NCBI GenBank assembly: GCA_902779055.1
Contig: CACZAD010000003.1
Span: 1 to 64,000, forward strand
Source of the DNA: Fibrobacter succinogenes
GTDB taxonomy: Bacteria > Fibrobacterota > Fibrobacteria > Fibrobacterales > Fibrobacteraceae
DNA length: 64,000 bases
Reading direction: 5' to 3'
Of the stretch, positions 1 through 8,095 are shown piece by piece. The notes beneath the pieces were generated by a model, which was not told the origin of the DNA, did not search any database, and worked only from the letters and a program-made list of their open reading frames with translations. Position 1 is the first letter of the stretch; each line of letters begins with the position of its first letter. The translations under genes were made by a program, and so were the position numbers.

Positions 1-2099
1 ACGTCCTGTTCCTGGATCTTGTCGTAGTCGGCGGCGTTCTTGAAGGTGAGGGCGAGCATGCCCTGCTTCTTGAGGTTCGTTTCGTGGATTCGGGCGAAGC
101 TCTTCACGATCACGGCCTTCACGCCGAGGAAGCGCGGTTCCATGGCGGCGTGTTCGCGGCTGGAGCCTTCACCGTAGTTTTCGTCACCGATCACGATGGA
201 GCCGACACCAGCTGCCTTGTACTGCTTGGCGAGTTCCGGGACTTCCTTGTAGCAGCCGTCGTTGCTGAGAACTTTGTTGGTTTCGCCGTTGAAGGCGTTC
301 ACGGCGCCGATGAGCATGTTGTTCGAAATGTTTTCGAGGTGACCGCGGTAGTTGAGCCACGGACCAGCCATAGAAATGTGGTCGGTGGTGCACTTGCCCT
401 TGGCCTTGATGAGGATCGGGGCGCCTGCGATATCCTTGCCGTCCCAAGCACCGAACGGGGCGAGAGCCTGGAGGCGCTTGCTTTCCGGGTTGATGGAAAC
501 GGTGATGTTGGAGCCGTCGGCAGCCGGAGCCTGGTAGCCAGCGTCCTTCACATCGAAGCCCTTCGGCGGGAGTTCGCACTGTTCCGGCGGATCGAGCTTC
601 ACGGCCTTGCCTTCGTTATTCACGAGGGTGTCGGTCATCGGGTTGAAGCGGATGTCGCCAGAGAGGGCGGCGATCACGGCCATGAGCGGGGAGGCAACGA
701 AGGCGTGCGTGTTCGGGTTACCGTCGGCGCGCTTGGCGAAGTTGCGGTTAAAGCTGTGGACGATGGTGTTGAGTTCTTTCTTATCGCTTCCTGCACGGTC
801 CCAACGGCCAATGCAAGGACCGCAAGCGTTTGTCATGATCGTTGCACCGAACTGCTTGAACAAATCGATGAGGCCATCGCGTTCGGCGGTGTAGCGAACT
901 TGTTCGGAACCCGGGTTGATGAGAAGCGGGCACTTCGGGGTGAGACCCTTGGCAAGAGCCTGCTTGATCATGTTGGCTGCCATGTAGAGGTCTTCGTAGC
1001 TGGAGTTCGTGCAAGAACCGATGAGGGCGGCACTCACGACCGGCGTTGATTCCGGCTTCGTTTCGGTGGCCTTGAGGGATTCTGCCATGTCGGTCACGGC
1101 GAAGGCGCGGTCCGGGCTGAACGGGCCATTGTAATGCGGGATGAGCGTGTTGAGGTCGATTTCCACAACGCGGTCAAAATACTTTTCCGGTTCGGCTTCA
1201 ACTTCCGGGTCGGCCTTGAGGTCGGCGGCAATCTTGTCGGCGGCGTCAGCGACGTCGGCACGGCCAGTAGCGCGGAGGTAGCGGCTCATGGAATCGTCGT
1301 AGCTGAAGGTGGAGCAGGTAGCGCCCACTTCGGCACCCATGTTGGCAATCGTTGCCTTGCCGGTAGCGGAGAGGCTGCGTGCGCCTTCGCCAAAGTATTC
1401 AATAATGGCGTTGGTGCCACCCTTAACAGTGAGGATGCCTGCGAGCTTGAGGATGATGTCCTTAGCCGTTGCAAAGCCCTGGAGCTTGCCAGTGAGCTTC
1501 ACGCCAATCATCTTCGGGTACTTGAGTTCCCACGGGAGACCGACCATGGCGTCGACAGCGTCTGCACCGCCCACGCCAATCGCAAGCATGCCGAGGCCGC
1601 CAGCGTTCACGGTGTGGGAGTCGGTACCAATCATCATTCCGCCCGGAAATGCGTAGTTTTCGAGCACCACCTGGTGGATGATGCCTGCACCCGGGAGCCA
1701 GCAGTCAATGCCGTACTTGGCGGAGACAGACTGCAAGAAGTCGTACACTTCCTTGCTTTCTTCCTTGGCGCGCGGGAGGTCCTTTTCGACACCTTCGCGA
1801 GCGATAATCAAGTGGTCGCAGTGCACGGAACTCGGCACAGCCACGCGGGACTTGCCTGCAGTCGTGAACTGGAGGAGAGCCATCTGGGCGGTTGCGTCTT
1901 GCATGGCAACGCGGTCCGGGTGGAATTCGGCAAAATCAGCGCCGCGCTTGTAGGTTCTGTTTTCTGCGCCATCGATCAGGTGGCTGTAGAGAATCTTCTC
2001 GGCGAGAGTGAGCGGGCGGCCAAGCTGCTTGCGGGCAACAGCGACGCGTGCTGGAATGCGAGCGTATGTGGCCTGGATCATGTCGAAATTAAAAAGCAT
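1..2099 (-). CDS. acn: Aconitate hydratase (mitochondrial-type), C-terminus outside window
   Basis: Interconverts citrate and isocitrate in the TCA cycle; cytoplasmic [4Fe-4S] enzyme. About 699 codons are visible and the reading frame is still open at the window edge, so only the last stretch (roughly 50-60 residues by family length) is missing. The cluster cysteines are recognisable in the segments LIGSCTNSS and [11 protein letters not shown], and the swivel-domain motif [10 protein letters not shown] lies near the edge. The start is the ATG at 2099, preceded by GAGG six bases upstream. The protein resembles the mitochondrial/ACO2 type more than AcnB, which has a different domain order. It is separated from trpA by two terminator-like hairpins, so it is probably its own unit. 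Confidence 0.93.
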   Translation of the reverse strand, partial: MLFNFDMIQATYARIPARVAVARKQLGRPLTLAEKILYSHLIDGAENRTYKRGADFAEFHPDRVAMQDATAQMALLQFTTAGKSRVAVPSSVHCDHLIIAREGVEKDLPRAKEESKEVYDFLQSVSAKYGIDCWLPGAGIIHQVVLENYAFPGGMMIGTDSHTVNAGGLGMLAIGVGGADAVDAMVGLPWELKYPKMIGVKLTGKLQGFATAKDIILKLAGILTVKGGTNAIIEYFGEGARSLSATGKATIANMGAEVGATCSTFSYDDSMSRYLRATGRADVADAADKIAADLKADPEVEAEPEKYFDRVVEIDLNTLIPHYNGPFSPDRAFAVTDMAESLKATETKPESTPVVSAALIGSCTNSSYEDLYMAANMIKQALAKGLTPKCPLLINPGSEQVRYTAERDGLIDLFKQFGATIMTNACGPCIGRWDRAGSDKKELNTIVHSFNRNFAKRADGNPNTHAFVASPLMAVIAALSGDIRFNPMTDTLVNNEGKAVKLDPPEQCELPPKGFDVKDAGYQAPAADGSNITVSINPESKRLQALAPFGAWDGKDIAGAPILIKAKGKCTTDHISMAGPWLNYRGHLENISNNMLIGAVNAFNGETNKVLSNDGCYKEVPELAKQYKAAGVGSIVIGDENYGEGSSREHAAMEPRFLGVKAVIVKSFARIHETNLKKQGMLALTFKNAADYDKIQEQD

Positions 2100-2201
2100 A
2101 GTTACCTCATGAATTTAACGGCAAAAAAGATAGAAATTTTAAAAACAGCGAAAAGGGAAAATTTAAGCGTATTTGGGGATATGTTGTGGTTCAAATTGCA
2201 T

Positions 2202-2230
2202 AAAAAAAGAGGTCTGACGAAGTGACCTCT
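2202..2230 (-). terminator. Hairpin with T-run on minus strand, upstream of acn
   Basis: Seven-base stem AGAGGTC/GACCTCT with a nine-base loop. On the minus strand it is followed by seven T residues, the form of an intrinsic terminator. It lies between the trpA terminator and the acn start, so it either backs up trpA termination or ends a very short leader transcript before acn. Confidence 0.55.
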
Positions 2231-2330
2231 AGAAAGTGTAAAGACGGGGCTTGCTAATGTAATAAACAGTCAAGAAATGTAATGATTATGAATAAGTTTT
2301 TAAAATGGTTGCTATAAAATTGAATTATGC

Positions 2331-2362
2331 AAAAGAGGCCGGTTTAAACCGACCTCTTTTTG
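2331..2362 (-). terminator. Bidirectional terminator after trpA
   Basis: Near-perfect inverted repeat AGAGGCCGGTTT/AAACCGACCTCT with A-rich and T-rich flanks on both sides, lying beyond the trpA stop. It would end transcription of the trpBA unit. Confidence 0.75.
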
Positions 2363-2366
2363 CGTT

Positions 2367-2394
2367 GTCACCCCGGATTAATTCCGGGGTCGCC
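2367..2394. repeat. Short palindromic repeat, CCCCGG...CCGGGG family
   Basis: Copy of a dispersed palindrome that starts TGTCA(C/T)CCCGG and ends CCGGG(A/G)TC(A/G)CC. Relatives in this window lie near 20.79, 21.86, 39.05, 46.65, 46.90, 48.80 (inside ligA), 54.63, 55.39 and 62.6 kb. It sits just after the trpA terminator. Confidence 0.7.
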
Positions 2395-2416
2395 TTTCTC
2401 GTATTAAATCCGGGCT

Positions 2417-3169
2417 TTACTTCCCGGCGATTTCCTTGGCTTTTGCTTCAATGGCGGCGATGGCTTTGGCGCGACCTTCGGCGGTGTCTTCGTTGGCGAG
2501 TACAATGTTCACGAATACGGAACCCGCGACTACGGCGTACACATGCTTCGAAAGCACCTTGGACTGTTCGCCATTGCGGATACCGAAACCACCGAGAACC
2601 TTGGCGCCGTGCTTACCGACAGTGTCGATAAAGTCGAGCGTGTCCTGGTCAATCGTCGTTTCGCTTCCGGTAGTACCTGCGCGGAGTGCGGCATAGATGT
2701 ACTTGAAACCTGTGGAAGCCATCGTTTCGAGGCGTTCCTTGGTCATGCTCGGAGCTGCAACCGGAATGTTTTCGAGACCGTGTTTTTTGCAGGCTTCGGT
2801 GAGGCCTTCGTCATGGTCAAACGGAAGGTCCGGAATGATGCAAGCAGAAACGCCTGCGTCCTTGCACATCTTGACGAAGTTTTCAACGCCCGGCGTAAAG
2901 GCGAGGGAACCGTAAGTCATAATGTAAATCGGTGTTTCGGGGTGGCGTTCGTGAATCTGCTTCACGATGGCAAGGCCCTGCTTGGTGGAATAGCCCTTTT
3001 CGAGAGCGATGGTGGAGGCCGTCTGGATGGCCGGACCGTCTGCACTCGGATCGCTGAAGGCAAGCTGGATTTCGAGAATGTTGGCGCCACCCTTCACGAG
3101 GGCATCGGCGATGGCGATAGAAGTTTCCGCATCTGGGAAACCCGCAATAAGATGAGACATTAAGTTCAT
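2417..3169 (-). CDS. trpA: Tryptophan synthase alpha subunit
   Basis: Cleaves indole-3-glycerol phosphate to indole and glyceraldehyde 3-phosphate, passing indole to TrpB. 250 residues, slightly shorter than the usual 260-270 because the N-terminus is short. The catalytic Glu lies in ILEIQLAFSDP and the catalytic Asp in DPSADGPAIQ; the phosphate-binding glycines appear in VLGGFGIRN and VVAGSVFV. Position two before FSDP is Leu-Ala rather than the usual Val-Pro. It follows trpB by 114 bases that carry a GTAGGAAG-type repeat, and probably shares the trpB promoter. The ATG at 3169 has a weak GAGA upstream; an ATG at 3160 is also possible. Confidence 0.95.
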   Translation of the reverse strand: MNLMSHLIAGFPDAETSIAIADALVKGGANILEIQLAFSDPSADGPAIQTASTIALEKGYSTKQGLAIVKQIHERHPETPIYIMTYGSLAFTPGVENFVKMCKDAGVSACIIPDLPFDHDEGLTEACKKHGLENIPVAAPSMTKERLETMASTGFKYIYAALRAGTTGSETTIDQDTLDFIDTVGKHGAKVLGGFGIRNGEQSKVLSKHVYAVVAGSVFVNIVLANEDTAEGRAKAIAAIEAKAKEIAGK

Positions 3170-3208
3170 AATAAATTCTCGCGGCTTTGCCGCTGTTGAA
3201 AATGTTTT

Positions 3209-3286
3209 AGTAGGAAGTTAGAAGTAGGAAGTAGGAAGGATAATTTGGGACATTACTGTCTACCGTCTACTTCCTACTGTCTACTA
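3209..3286. repeat. Inverted GTAGGAAGT/ACTTCCTAC repeat between trpB and trpA
   Basis: Tandem AGTAGGAAG units on the left face CTACTTCCTACTGTCTAC on the right, giving a hairpin-prone element. The right end supplies the stop codon of trpB. A close relative lies between the encapsulated desulfurase gene and cysE (15176-15286). Confidence 0.7.
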
Positions 3287-4591
3287 TTTATTCATAATTT
3301 CGGCGTCGTGGATGTCTTCGTTGTTTTCGAGGCGAACAAGTTCTGCCTTGAGGAATTCCTTCCACTTTTCGGGGCGGAACACCGGGCTAGTGATGAAGAT
3401 GTCCTTGTCACCGCGGCCACTCATGTTGATGACGAGCGCCTTGTCTTTCGGGAGTTCCTTCGCAATCTTCATGGCGGCTGCACCGGCGTGAGCGCTTTCG
3501 AGAGCGAACAAAATGCCTTCGTTACGGGCAAAGAACTTGACGGCTTCAAGGGCTTCCTTGTCGAGAATTGCCGTGAATTCCACGCGACCAGATTCACCGA
3601 GAGCGGCGAGCTGCGGACCAATGCCCATGTAGTCGAGGCCTGCCGAAATGGAGCGCGTCGGCATGGATTGACCGTCTTCGTCAATGAGGAAGCGGCTCTT
3701 GTAACCCTGTACGATGCCTTCGCGGCTAGCGTTACCCGTCATGCGGGCTGCGTTTTCGCCGACGTTTGGGCCGACGCCACCAGCTTCTGCACCGATCAAT
3801 CGTACATTCTTGTCTTCGATAAACGGCGTGAACACGCCGATGGAGTTGCTACCGCCACCCACGCAAGCGACAACGGCTGCGATGTCGATGTTGCGTTCTG
3901 CGGCTTGGCGCTTGACTTCTTCACCGATGATGGACTGGAACGTGCGGACGATATCTGGGAACGGGGCTGGGCCGAGAGCGGAACCAAGCACGTAATGGGT
4001 GTTTTTGAAATTCGTAGCCCAGTCGCGCATGGCTTCGTTCACAGCATCCTTGAGTGTGCGGCTACCGCTCGTGACCGGCACGACCTTTGCACCGTACATT
4101 TCCATCGTTGCTACGTTCGGCTGCTGACGACGGACATCGACTTCACCCATGTACACGACGCATTCGAGGCCGAGCTTTGCGCAAGCGGCTGCAGTGGCGA
4201 GGCCGTGCTGACCGGCCCCCGTTTCGGCGATGATGCGGGTCTTGCCCATTTTCTTCGCGAGGAGGCACTGACCGATAGCGTTGTTGATCTTGTGGGCGCC
4301 TGTGTTGGCGAGACCTTCGAGCTTGATGTAAATCTGCGCACCGCCCAAAAGCTTGGTAGCCGTCGGGGCAAAGTACAGCGGAGTTTCGCGACCAATGTAG
4401 TCGCGCTGGATGATACGGAACTCTTCGAGGAATTCCGGATCGTGGATGTACTTGTTGAATGCCGCTTCGAGGTCGTCGAGCGGGCGGCGGATGATTTCGG
4501 CAACGTACTTGCCGCCGAACTTGTCAAAGAAACCGTTAAAGGCCTTCGGTGAGTCCGAAAGCCTTTTACAAACACTTGATGAAATCAGCAA
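3284..4591 (-). CDS. trpB: Tryptophan synthase beta subunit
   Basis: Condenses indole with serine to make tryptophan; PLP enzyme. Recognisable motifs are FDKFGGKYV near the N-terminus, the PLP lysine in TGAHKINNA, and the phosphate-binding GGGSNS. The start is a problem. The frame runs unbroken from the trp leader, and there is no ATG in frame until far into the protein. I chose the TTG at 4591, which has AGAG six bases upstream and lies just past the leader-peptide stop. TTG at 4624 or GTG at 4621/4618 are alternatives, but they overlap the leader's Trp codons. Either choice makes the attenuator hairpin part of the coding sequence. The remaining protein is complete and typical. Confidence 0.9.
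   Translation of the reverse strand: MLISSSVCKRLSDSPKAFNGFFDKFGGKYVAEIIRRPLDDLEAAFNKYIHDPEFLEEFRIIQRDYIGRETPLYFAPTATKLLGGAQIYIKLEGLANTGAHKINNAIGQCLLAKKMGKTRIIAETGAGQHGLATAAACAKLGLECVVYMGEVDVRRQQPNVATMEMYGAKVVPVTSGSRTLKDAVNEAMRDWATNFKNTHYVLGSALGPAPFPDIVRTFQSIIGEEVKRQAAERNIDIAAVVACVGGGSNSIGVFTPFIEDKNVRLIGAEAGGVGPNVGENAARMTGNASREGIVQGYKSRFLIDEDGQSMPTRSISAGLDYMGIGPQLAALGESGRVEFTAILDKEALEAVKFFARNEGILFALESAHAGAAAMKIAKELPKDKALVINMSGRGDKDIFITSPVFRPEKWKEFLKAELVRLENNEDIHDAEIMNK
4538..4566 (-). promoter_or_regulatory. trp attenuator hairpin (trpBA copy)
   Basis: On the minus strand AAAGGCTTTCGG pairs with CCGAAGGCCTTT around a five-base loop. The upstream GAGTCCG (about 4597) can pair instead with CGGACTC inside this hairpin, giving the classical antiterminator choice. 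A pause hairpin GGCTCTA/TAGAGTC overlaps the end of the leader ORF. Unlike the trpE copy there is no strong T-run after it, so it may act on translation as much as on transcription. Confidence 0.7.
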
Positions 4592-4599
4592 AACGGACT

Positions 4600-4650
4600 C
4601 TATTTCGTAGAGCCCCACCACCAACGGTTGAAACGGATTGCAGAATTCAT
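4600..4650 (-). CDS. trpL: trp leader peptide with three consecutive Trp codons
   Basis: Sixteen-codon ORF reading MNSAIRFNRWWWGSTK, placed about 14 bases after the -10 box and ending just before the antiterminator segment. Three adjacent TGG codons are the hallmark of ribosome-mediated tryptophan attenuation: when charged tRNA-Trp is scarce the ribosome stalls and frees the antiterminator. The second leader of this kind precedes trpE. No clear Shine-Dalgarno is visible, which fits a short leader. Confidence 0.8.
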   Translation of the reverse strand: MNSAIRFNRWWWGSTK

Positions 4651-4663
4651 CTTCACGATGGAT

Positions 4664-4692
4664 AATATAGGAAGGTGGTCTGTTTTTGGCAA
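4664..4692 (-). promoter_or_regulatory. trpBA promoter
   Basis: TTGCCA and TATATT separated by 17 bases on the minus strand, placing the transcript start a few bases before the trp leader peptide. Confidence 0.75.
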
Positions 4693-4740
4693 GGGAATAG
4701 GAAAATTTTTTATGGGTTTAATTTGCCTTAAAAAAAGACT

Positions 4741-4768
4741 TTGGGAAATCTTATTATTTAATTATATT
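4741..4768 (+). promoter_or_regulatory. Promoter of the GLUG-type lipoprotein gene
   Basis: TTGGGA and TATATT separated by 16 bases, about 90 bases upstream of the ATG at 4858. It is divergent from the trpBA promoter. Confidence 0.5.
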
Positions 4769-4857
4769 TACATTCACTTAATTTAGAGCCCGCTCCTAAA
4801 TCACAGTGATTGATGTTGGGCGGACCCCTGAGTTGGTTTTCTACAAATGGAGAAAAA

Positions 4858-6084
4858 ATGAGAAGTCCTCGAATCAAATGGACTGGCTTTGTCGGCGCTT
4901 TCGCCCTCGTTGGAATGTCCCTTCTTTCCGCATGCGGTGATAATAACAGCTCTAGCAGCATCACTCAACCCCAAGTCAATGAAAAAGTCACTGAGAGTTC
5001 ATCTTCCGTGGATGAAGGCAGCTCCGTTATTGTGAGCGAAGCCGATGAGTGCCGCTTGGGAAGCAAAAAGTTCCCTGAAAATTATTGCTGTCAATATTAT
5101 GGTGTTCAATGCACAACCACACCGAAGTCTTCTAGTTCGGTTGAATCCAGTTCTTCTGTAGCTTCTGATGTATCCGCTGTGTGGACCGGCAAAATGGAAA
5201 TGCCGAAGACGCAGACCATCGACGGTAAATCATACATGATTATTGAAACCGCCGAAGAACTTGCTTATTTTGCGGACCAGGTAACGAATAAGGGGAATGA
5301 AAGACTCAATGCTCGCCTGGTCAAGAATATTCGTTTGAACGTCGATAACATGGTCGATGAAAATGGTAACCTTCTTGTTGATGCGTTGACCCTCAATGAA
5401 TGGACGCCTATCGGTGGTGGCACGAATGCGGTTATGTATAAGGGTACTTTTGATGGGAACGGTCATAGAATTTCCGGTATTTATGTGAACAAACCGTCTT
5501 TCCAGCGTGCTGGATTTATTGGTACTTTGGGCGGAACGACTACTAGTGATAGTGGTTTTGTAAAAAAGCTAGGCATTGTCAATTCTTATATTGTTGGCAA
5601 TGAACAAGTGGGTGGAATTGTTGGTCGCGAAAATAGGGGACAAATCGACAGGGTCTTTAACAGGGGCTCGTATGTCAAAGGTAAGTATGCAGGTGGCATT
5701 GTGGGTTACCAAGTAAATGGTGGGCGCATTATCGCAGCTTACAATACGGGAACGATTGTTTCTCCTACGACGCGTGCGGCGGGAATTGTTGGGATGAAGG
5801 AAAGCAATGCTGGCGTTTTGCTCCGTAGCTACAATGTCGGGTTTATTATTGCTCCGTCATCTGGCGTTGCAGCCGGAATCTCGACAAATAATTCGAGCAA
5901 GAATTGCTTTTATGCCGCTCAATCCGATAAAGAATTGAAGGCAAACGGTGCTACCGAAAAGAGCAAAAACTTTATGGCGACGAACGAATTTGTCAGCACG
6001 TTGAACGGTCTTGCCGATGGCGAACGCTGGACCCGCAACGATAACATCAACAATGGATTCCCGATATTTGATTGGGAACTGTAA
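4858..6084 (+). CDS. Secreted lipoprotein with GLUG-like repeats
   Basis: 408 residues from the ATG at 4858, which has GGAG seven bases upstream; an in-frame ATG at 4810 would add residues before the signal peptide and is less likely. A signal peptide ends in the lipobox LLSAC. It is followed by Ser-rich linkers typical of Fibrobacter exported proteins and by a Cys-containing stretch. The C-terminal half has repeats of the form GGIVG...NRGSY and GGIVGY...YNTGTI, as in GLUG-motif (bacterial adhesion) domains, preceded by GTFDGNGHRISG. It probably sits on the cell surface, function unknown. The gene lies on the opposite strand to its trp neighbours, between trpCF and trpBA, flanked by two attenuator copies, which suggests insertion into an older trp operon. 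Confidence 0.8.
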   Translation: MRSPRIKWTGFVGAFALVGMSLLSACGDNNSSSSITQPQVNEKVTESSSSVDEGSSVIVSEADECRLGSKKFPENYCCQYYGVQCTTTPKSSSSVESSSSVASDVSAVWTGKMEMPKTQTIDGKSYMIIETAEELAYFADQVTNKGNERLNARLVKNIRLNVDNMVDENGNLLVDALTLNEWTPIGGGTNAVMYKGTFDGNGHRISGIYVNKPSFQRAGFIGTLGGTTTSDSGFVKKLGIVNSYIVGNEQVGGIVGRENRGQIDRVFNRGSYVKGKYAGGIVGYQVNGGRIIAAYNTGTIVSPTTRAAGIVGMKESNAGVLLRSYNVGFIIAPSSGVAAGISTNNSSKNCFYAAQSDKELKANGATEKSKNFMATNEFVSTLNGLADGERWTRNDNINNGFPIFDWEL

Positions 6085-6109
6085 TTGATCTTTTTTAAAA
6101 ACAGTATAA

Positions 6110-6271
6110 AAAATAGGCTTCCGGTAACGTCCGGAAGCCATTTTAGTAAACACTTGATGAAACCAGCAAATCCGTTCCGTTTTACGGGAACCCCTCCCGC
6201 AAGCGGTCTGAGTGGATTACCGATTTCACCTTTATGGATATCAATATACAATGTAAGTCGTTGATTGTCAA
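6110..6271 (-). promoter_or_regulatory. Orphan trp-type leader/attenuator copy with intact promoter
   Basis: A consensus promoter (TTGACA, 17 bases, TATATT at 6243-6271) is followed by sequence related to the trpBA leader, sharing TTTGCTGRTTTCATCAAGTG. A strong hairpin GGCTTCCGG/CCGGAAGCC with a following T-rich tract lies at 6116-6139. The aligned leader ORF (GTG start, 15 codons) has no Trp codon: the three TGG positions read TTG, CGG and GAG. No minus-strand gene follows; the transcript would end against the 3' end of the lipoprotein gene. The same hairpin is a good terminator for that plus-strand gene. It is either a decayed relic or a stand-alone small RNA. Confidence 0.65.
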
Positions 6272-6327
6272 TAGTTTACGATAACTTTTTTGTAAATTTT
6301 TGGTATGATTTTTGGGGCGCAATATGA

Positions 6328-6357
6328 GAAAAGCCTATCTCTGTGGATAGGCTTTTT
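6328..6357 (-). terminator. Terminator after trpCF
   Basis: Nine-base stem AAGCCTATC/GATAGGCTT with a six-base loop, just past the trpCF stop. A strong T-run follows on the plus strand and a TTTT on the minus strand. Confidence 0.7.
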
Positions 6358-6380
6358 TGAAATTTGCTGCTTTGTGAACG

Positions 6381-7925
6381 TTATTTCACGGCGGAAATTG
6401 CCGCGAACAGCGCTTTCATCTTGTCGTGATTCTTGATGCCGGGGGCGTCTTCGATGCCGCTGGAGACGTCAATGAGTTCGGGATGGAACTTTTCGCAGAT
6501 TGTGGCGACGTTTTCGGGATTGACTCCGCCGGCAAGCCAGAGCGGGGCTCCGTTTGCTTTTTCGCGAAGGAGCGATTCGGGGATGGTCTTGCCGGTGCCT
6601 CCGGGGATTCCTTCGACTTTGGCGTCCAGGAGAATGCGGGGTTCCCCGTTTTTGCGGAGTGCCTCTACTTTGTCAAAATCGGATGCTTCGCCGATACGGG
6701 CTGCGCAGTAATGGGCGTAATCGTTGTTTTGTTCCGCTGCGATTCCGTGGAACTGCACGGCGTCGAGAATGCCTTCGCGGGCGAGCTTGATGGCGGCTTG
6801 GCCTTCGACGGAATTTGGGTCGGTAATCACGCCGACGAGAATCGGAGTGTGTGGATTCCCTCCCGCGCGGAGTTTGGTCGAGAATGACGTTACGAATTCT
6901 TCGGTCGTGAGTCTCTTGGTTGTGCTGAACACGAATCCGAGCAGGTCGGCGCCGAGTTCGGCGGCGAGGAGGCCGTCTTCTTCACGGGTGATGCCGCAAA
7001 TTTTCACGAGCGTGCGGTTACTGCGCGGCGGTTCGGCTGGCTCACCGACCTTACAAGGTCCCTGAGCTTGTCGAAGGGCGGCGTATTTCTTCCAGAACTT
7101 GCCTTGGACGTTTTCGCATCCGCCTTCGAATGCGCTGACCACGTCTTTTGCGAGCGGCGGATTCTTGGCGACGGCTTCACCGACGAGGATACCTGTGAAT
7201 CCGAGGTTGCGGGCGTATGTCGCATCGGCGGCACTCAGAATGCCCGATTCAAAAACGGCTTTGGCGGGGAGCTTGCTGCGGACGCTTGCGGGAATCAGCG
7301 GGTCGGTATGGAATGTGGCGAGGTCGCGCGAATTCACGCCTGCGACTATTATCTTGGCTGCTGCATCACCGAGAGCTGCCGTCACAACGGAGAGCTTGCG
7401 GAAATCGTCAGCTTCGCGGACTTCGACGAATGCCTGGATCCCGAACTTCTGAGCGCGTTCAGCCATCTTCACGAGCTGCCCGTCAGTCAAAATTCTGGCA
7501 ATCAAAAGTACAGCGTCGGCACCGCAGCGGTAGGCAATGTCAATTTCGTCTTCGAACAGGAGGAAGTCTTTGCGGAGAACGGCGCAGGTGTGCAATCCCT
7601 GCTGATGGCGGCGTTCCATCAAGTCTGCAACAGCAATCAAGTCGCGGAGAGAACCTTTAAAGAAGTTCCCTTCGGTGAGTACCGAAATGGCCTGAGCGTG
7701 GGCTTCGGCATAGGTTGTTGCTAGTTCCACCGGATTCAAGTCGGGAGCGATGTCTCCCTTGGATGGCGAAGCTCGCTTGACTTCAAGGATGGCGCCAGGG
7801 GTGCCCAAAAATTCCACGTGTCCACGACGACGCTTTTCGGGAATTTCCACGCCAAAGTTCAAGCCCAGCCGCTGAATGTCTTCGCGGCGCATACGCACGA
7901 TTTTTTGCAAAATGTCTTCGCTCAT
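6381..7925 (-). CDS. trpCF: Indole-3-glycerol phosphate synthase / phosphoribosylanthranilate isomerase fusion
   Basis: Two consecutive tryptophan-pathway enzymes in one 514-residue chain. Residues 1 to about 275 are TrpC (EVKRASPSKGDI, CAVLRKDFL, VFESGI). About 306-514 are TrpF (LVKICGIT with the catalytic Cys, VQFHG, IDVSSGIE with the catalytic Asp). The order C then F matches the E. coli fusion. The linker, residues about 283-301, is encoded by a dispersed palindromic repeat (LRQAQGP...VGEPAEP) that also occurs in aprA. The ATG at 7925 has AGAGG upstream. A promoter (TTGAAC, 16 bases, TAAAAT) lies close before it, so it is transcribed separately from the other trp genes. Confidence 0.95.
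   Translation of the reverse strand: MSEDILQKIVRMRREDIQRLGLNFGVEIPEKRRRGHVEFLGTPGAILEVKRASPSKGDIAPDLNPVELATTYAEAHAQAISVLTEGNFFKGSLRDLIAVADLMERRHQQGLHTCAVLRKDFLLFEDEIDIAYRCGADAVLLIARILTDGQLVKMAERAQKFGIQAFVEVREADDFRKLSVVTAALGDAAAKIIVAGVNSRDLATFHTDPLIPASVRSKLPAKAVFESGILSAADATYARNLGFTGILVGEAVAKNPPLAKDVVSAFEGGCENVQGKFWKKYAALRQAQGPCKVGEPAEPPRSNRTLVKICGITREEDGLLAAELGADLLGFVFSTTKRLTTEEFVTSFSTKLRAGGNPHTPILVGVITDPNSVEGQAAIKLAREGILDAVQFHGIAAEQNNDYAHYCAARIGEASDFDKVEALRKNGEPRILLDAKVEGIPGGTGKTIPESLLREKANGAPLWLAGGVNPENVATICEKFHPELIDVSSGIEDAPGIKNHDKMKALFAAISAVK
7022..7080. repeat. Palindromic repeat inserted in frame in trpCF
   Basis: Shares TTCGGCTGGCTCA, ACCTTA and GGTCCCTGAGCTTG with the copy inside aprA (about 36020-36078). 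It encodes the interdomain linker of TrpC-TrpF, the one place where an insertion would do little harm. Confidence 0.75.
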
Positions 7926-7943
7926 ATTTTCCTCTAGGTGCCA

Positions 7944-7971
7944 ATTTTAGAAAAATTTAAGGCTCGTTCAA
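7944..7971 (-). promoter_or_regulatory. trpCF promoter
   Basis: TTGAAC and TAAAAT separated by 16 bases, about 20 bases before the ATG of trpCF. No Trp-codon leader is visible here. Confidence 0.55.
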
Positions 7972-8095
7972 ATAAAATACAGTTTTAGTAGGAGTTTTGG
8001 AGTTGTCTATAGAGGACACTTTGAGTTGTGAGGGGCTCTTTTTTGATGCGTTTTCTGGTTCGGCGGCTTAAATTTAAAGAAAAAAGGGATGTGCT

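Noticed and set aside
84-1049. Long plus-strand open frames across 0-7.7 kb (321, 363, 435 and 218 codons)
   Set aside because: They lie antisense to acn, trpA, trpB and trpCF, which have clear family motifs; the antisense frames show no recognisable domain and arise from codon bias.
2202-2230. Attenuator or riboswitch before acn
   Set aside because: Only a simple hairpin with T-run is present, with no alternative pairing or leader ORF visible; best read as a terminator.
4592-4624. TTG at 4624 as the trpB start
   Set aside because: It overlaps the Trp codons of the leader peptide and would add residues encoded by the leader region; TTG 4591 has a better ribosome-binding context, though the matter is not settled.
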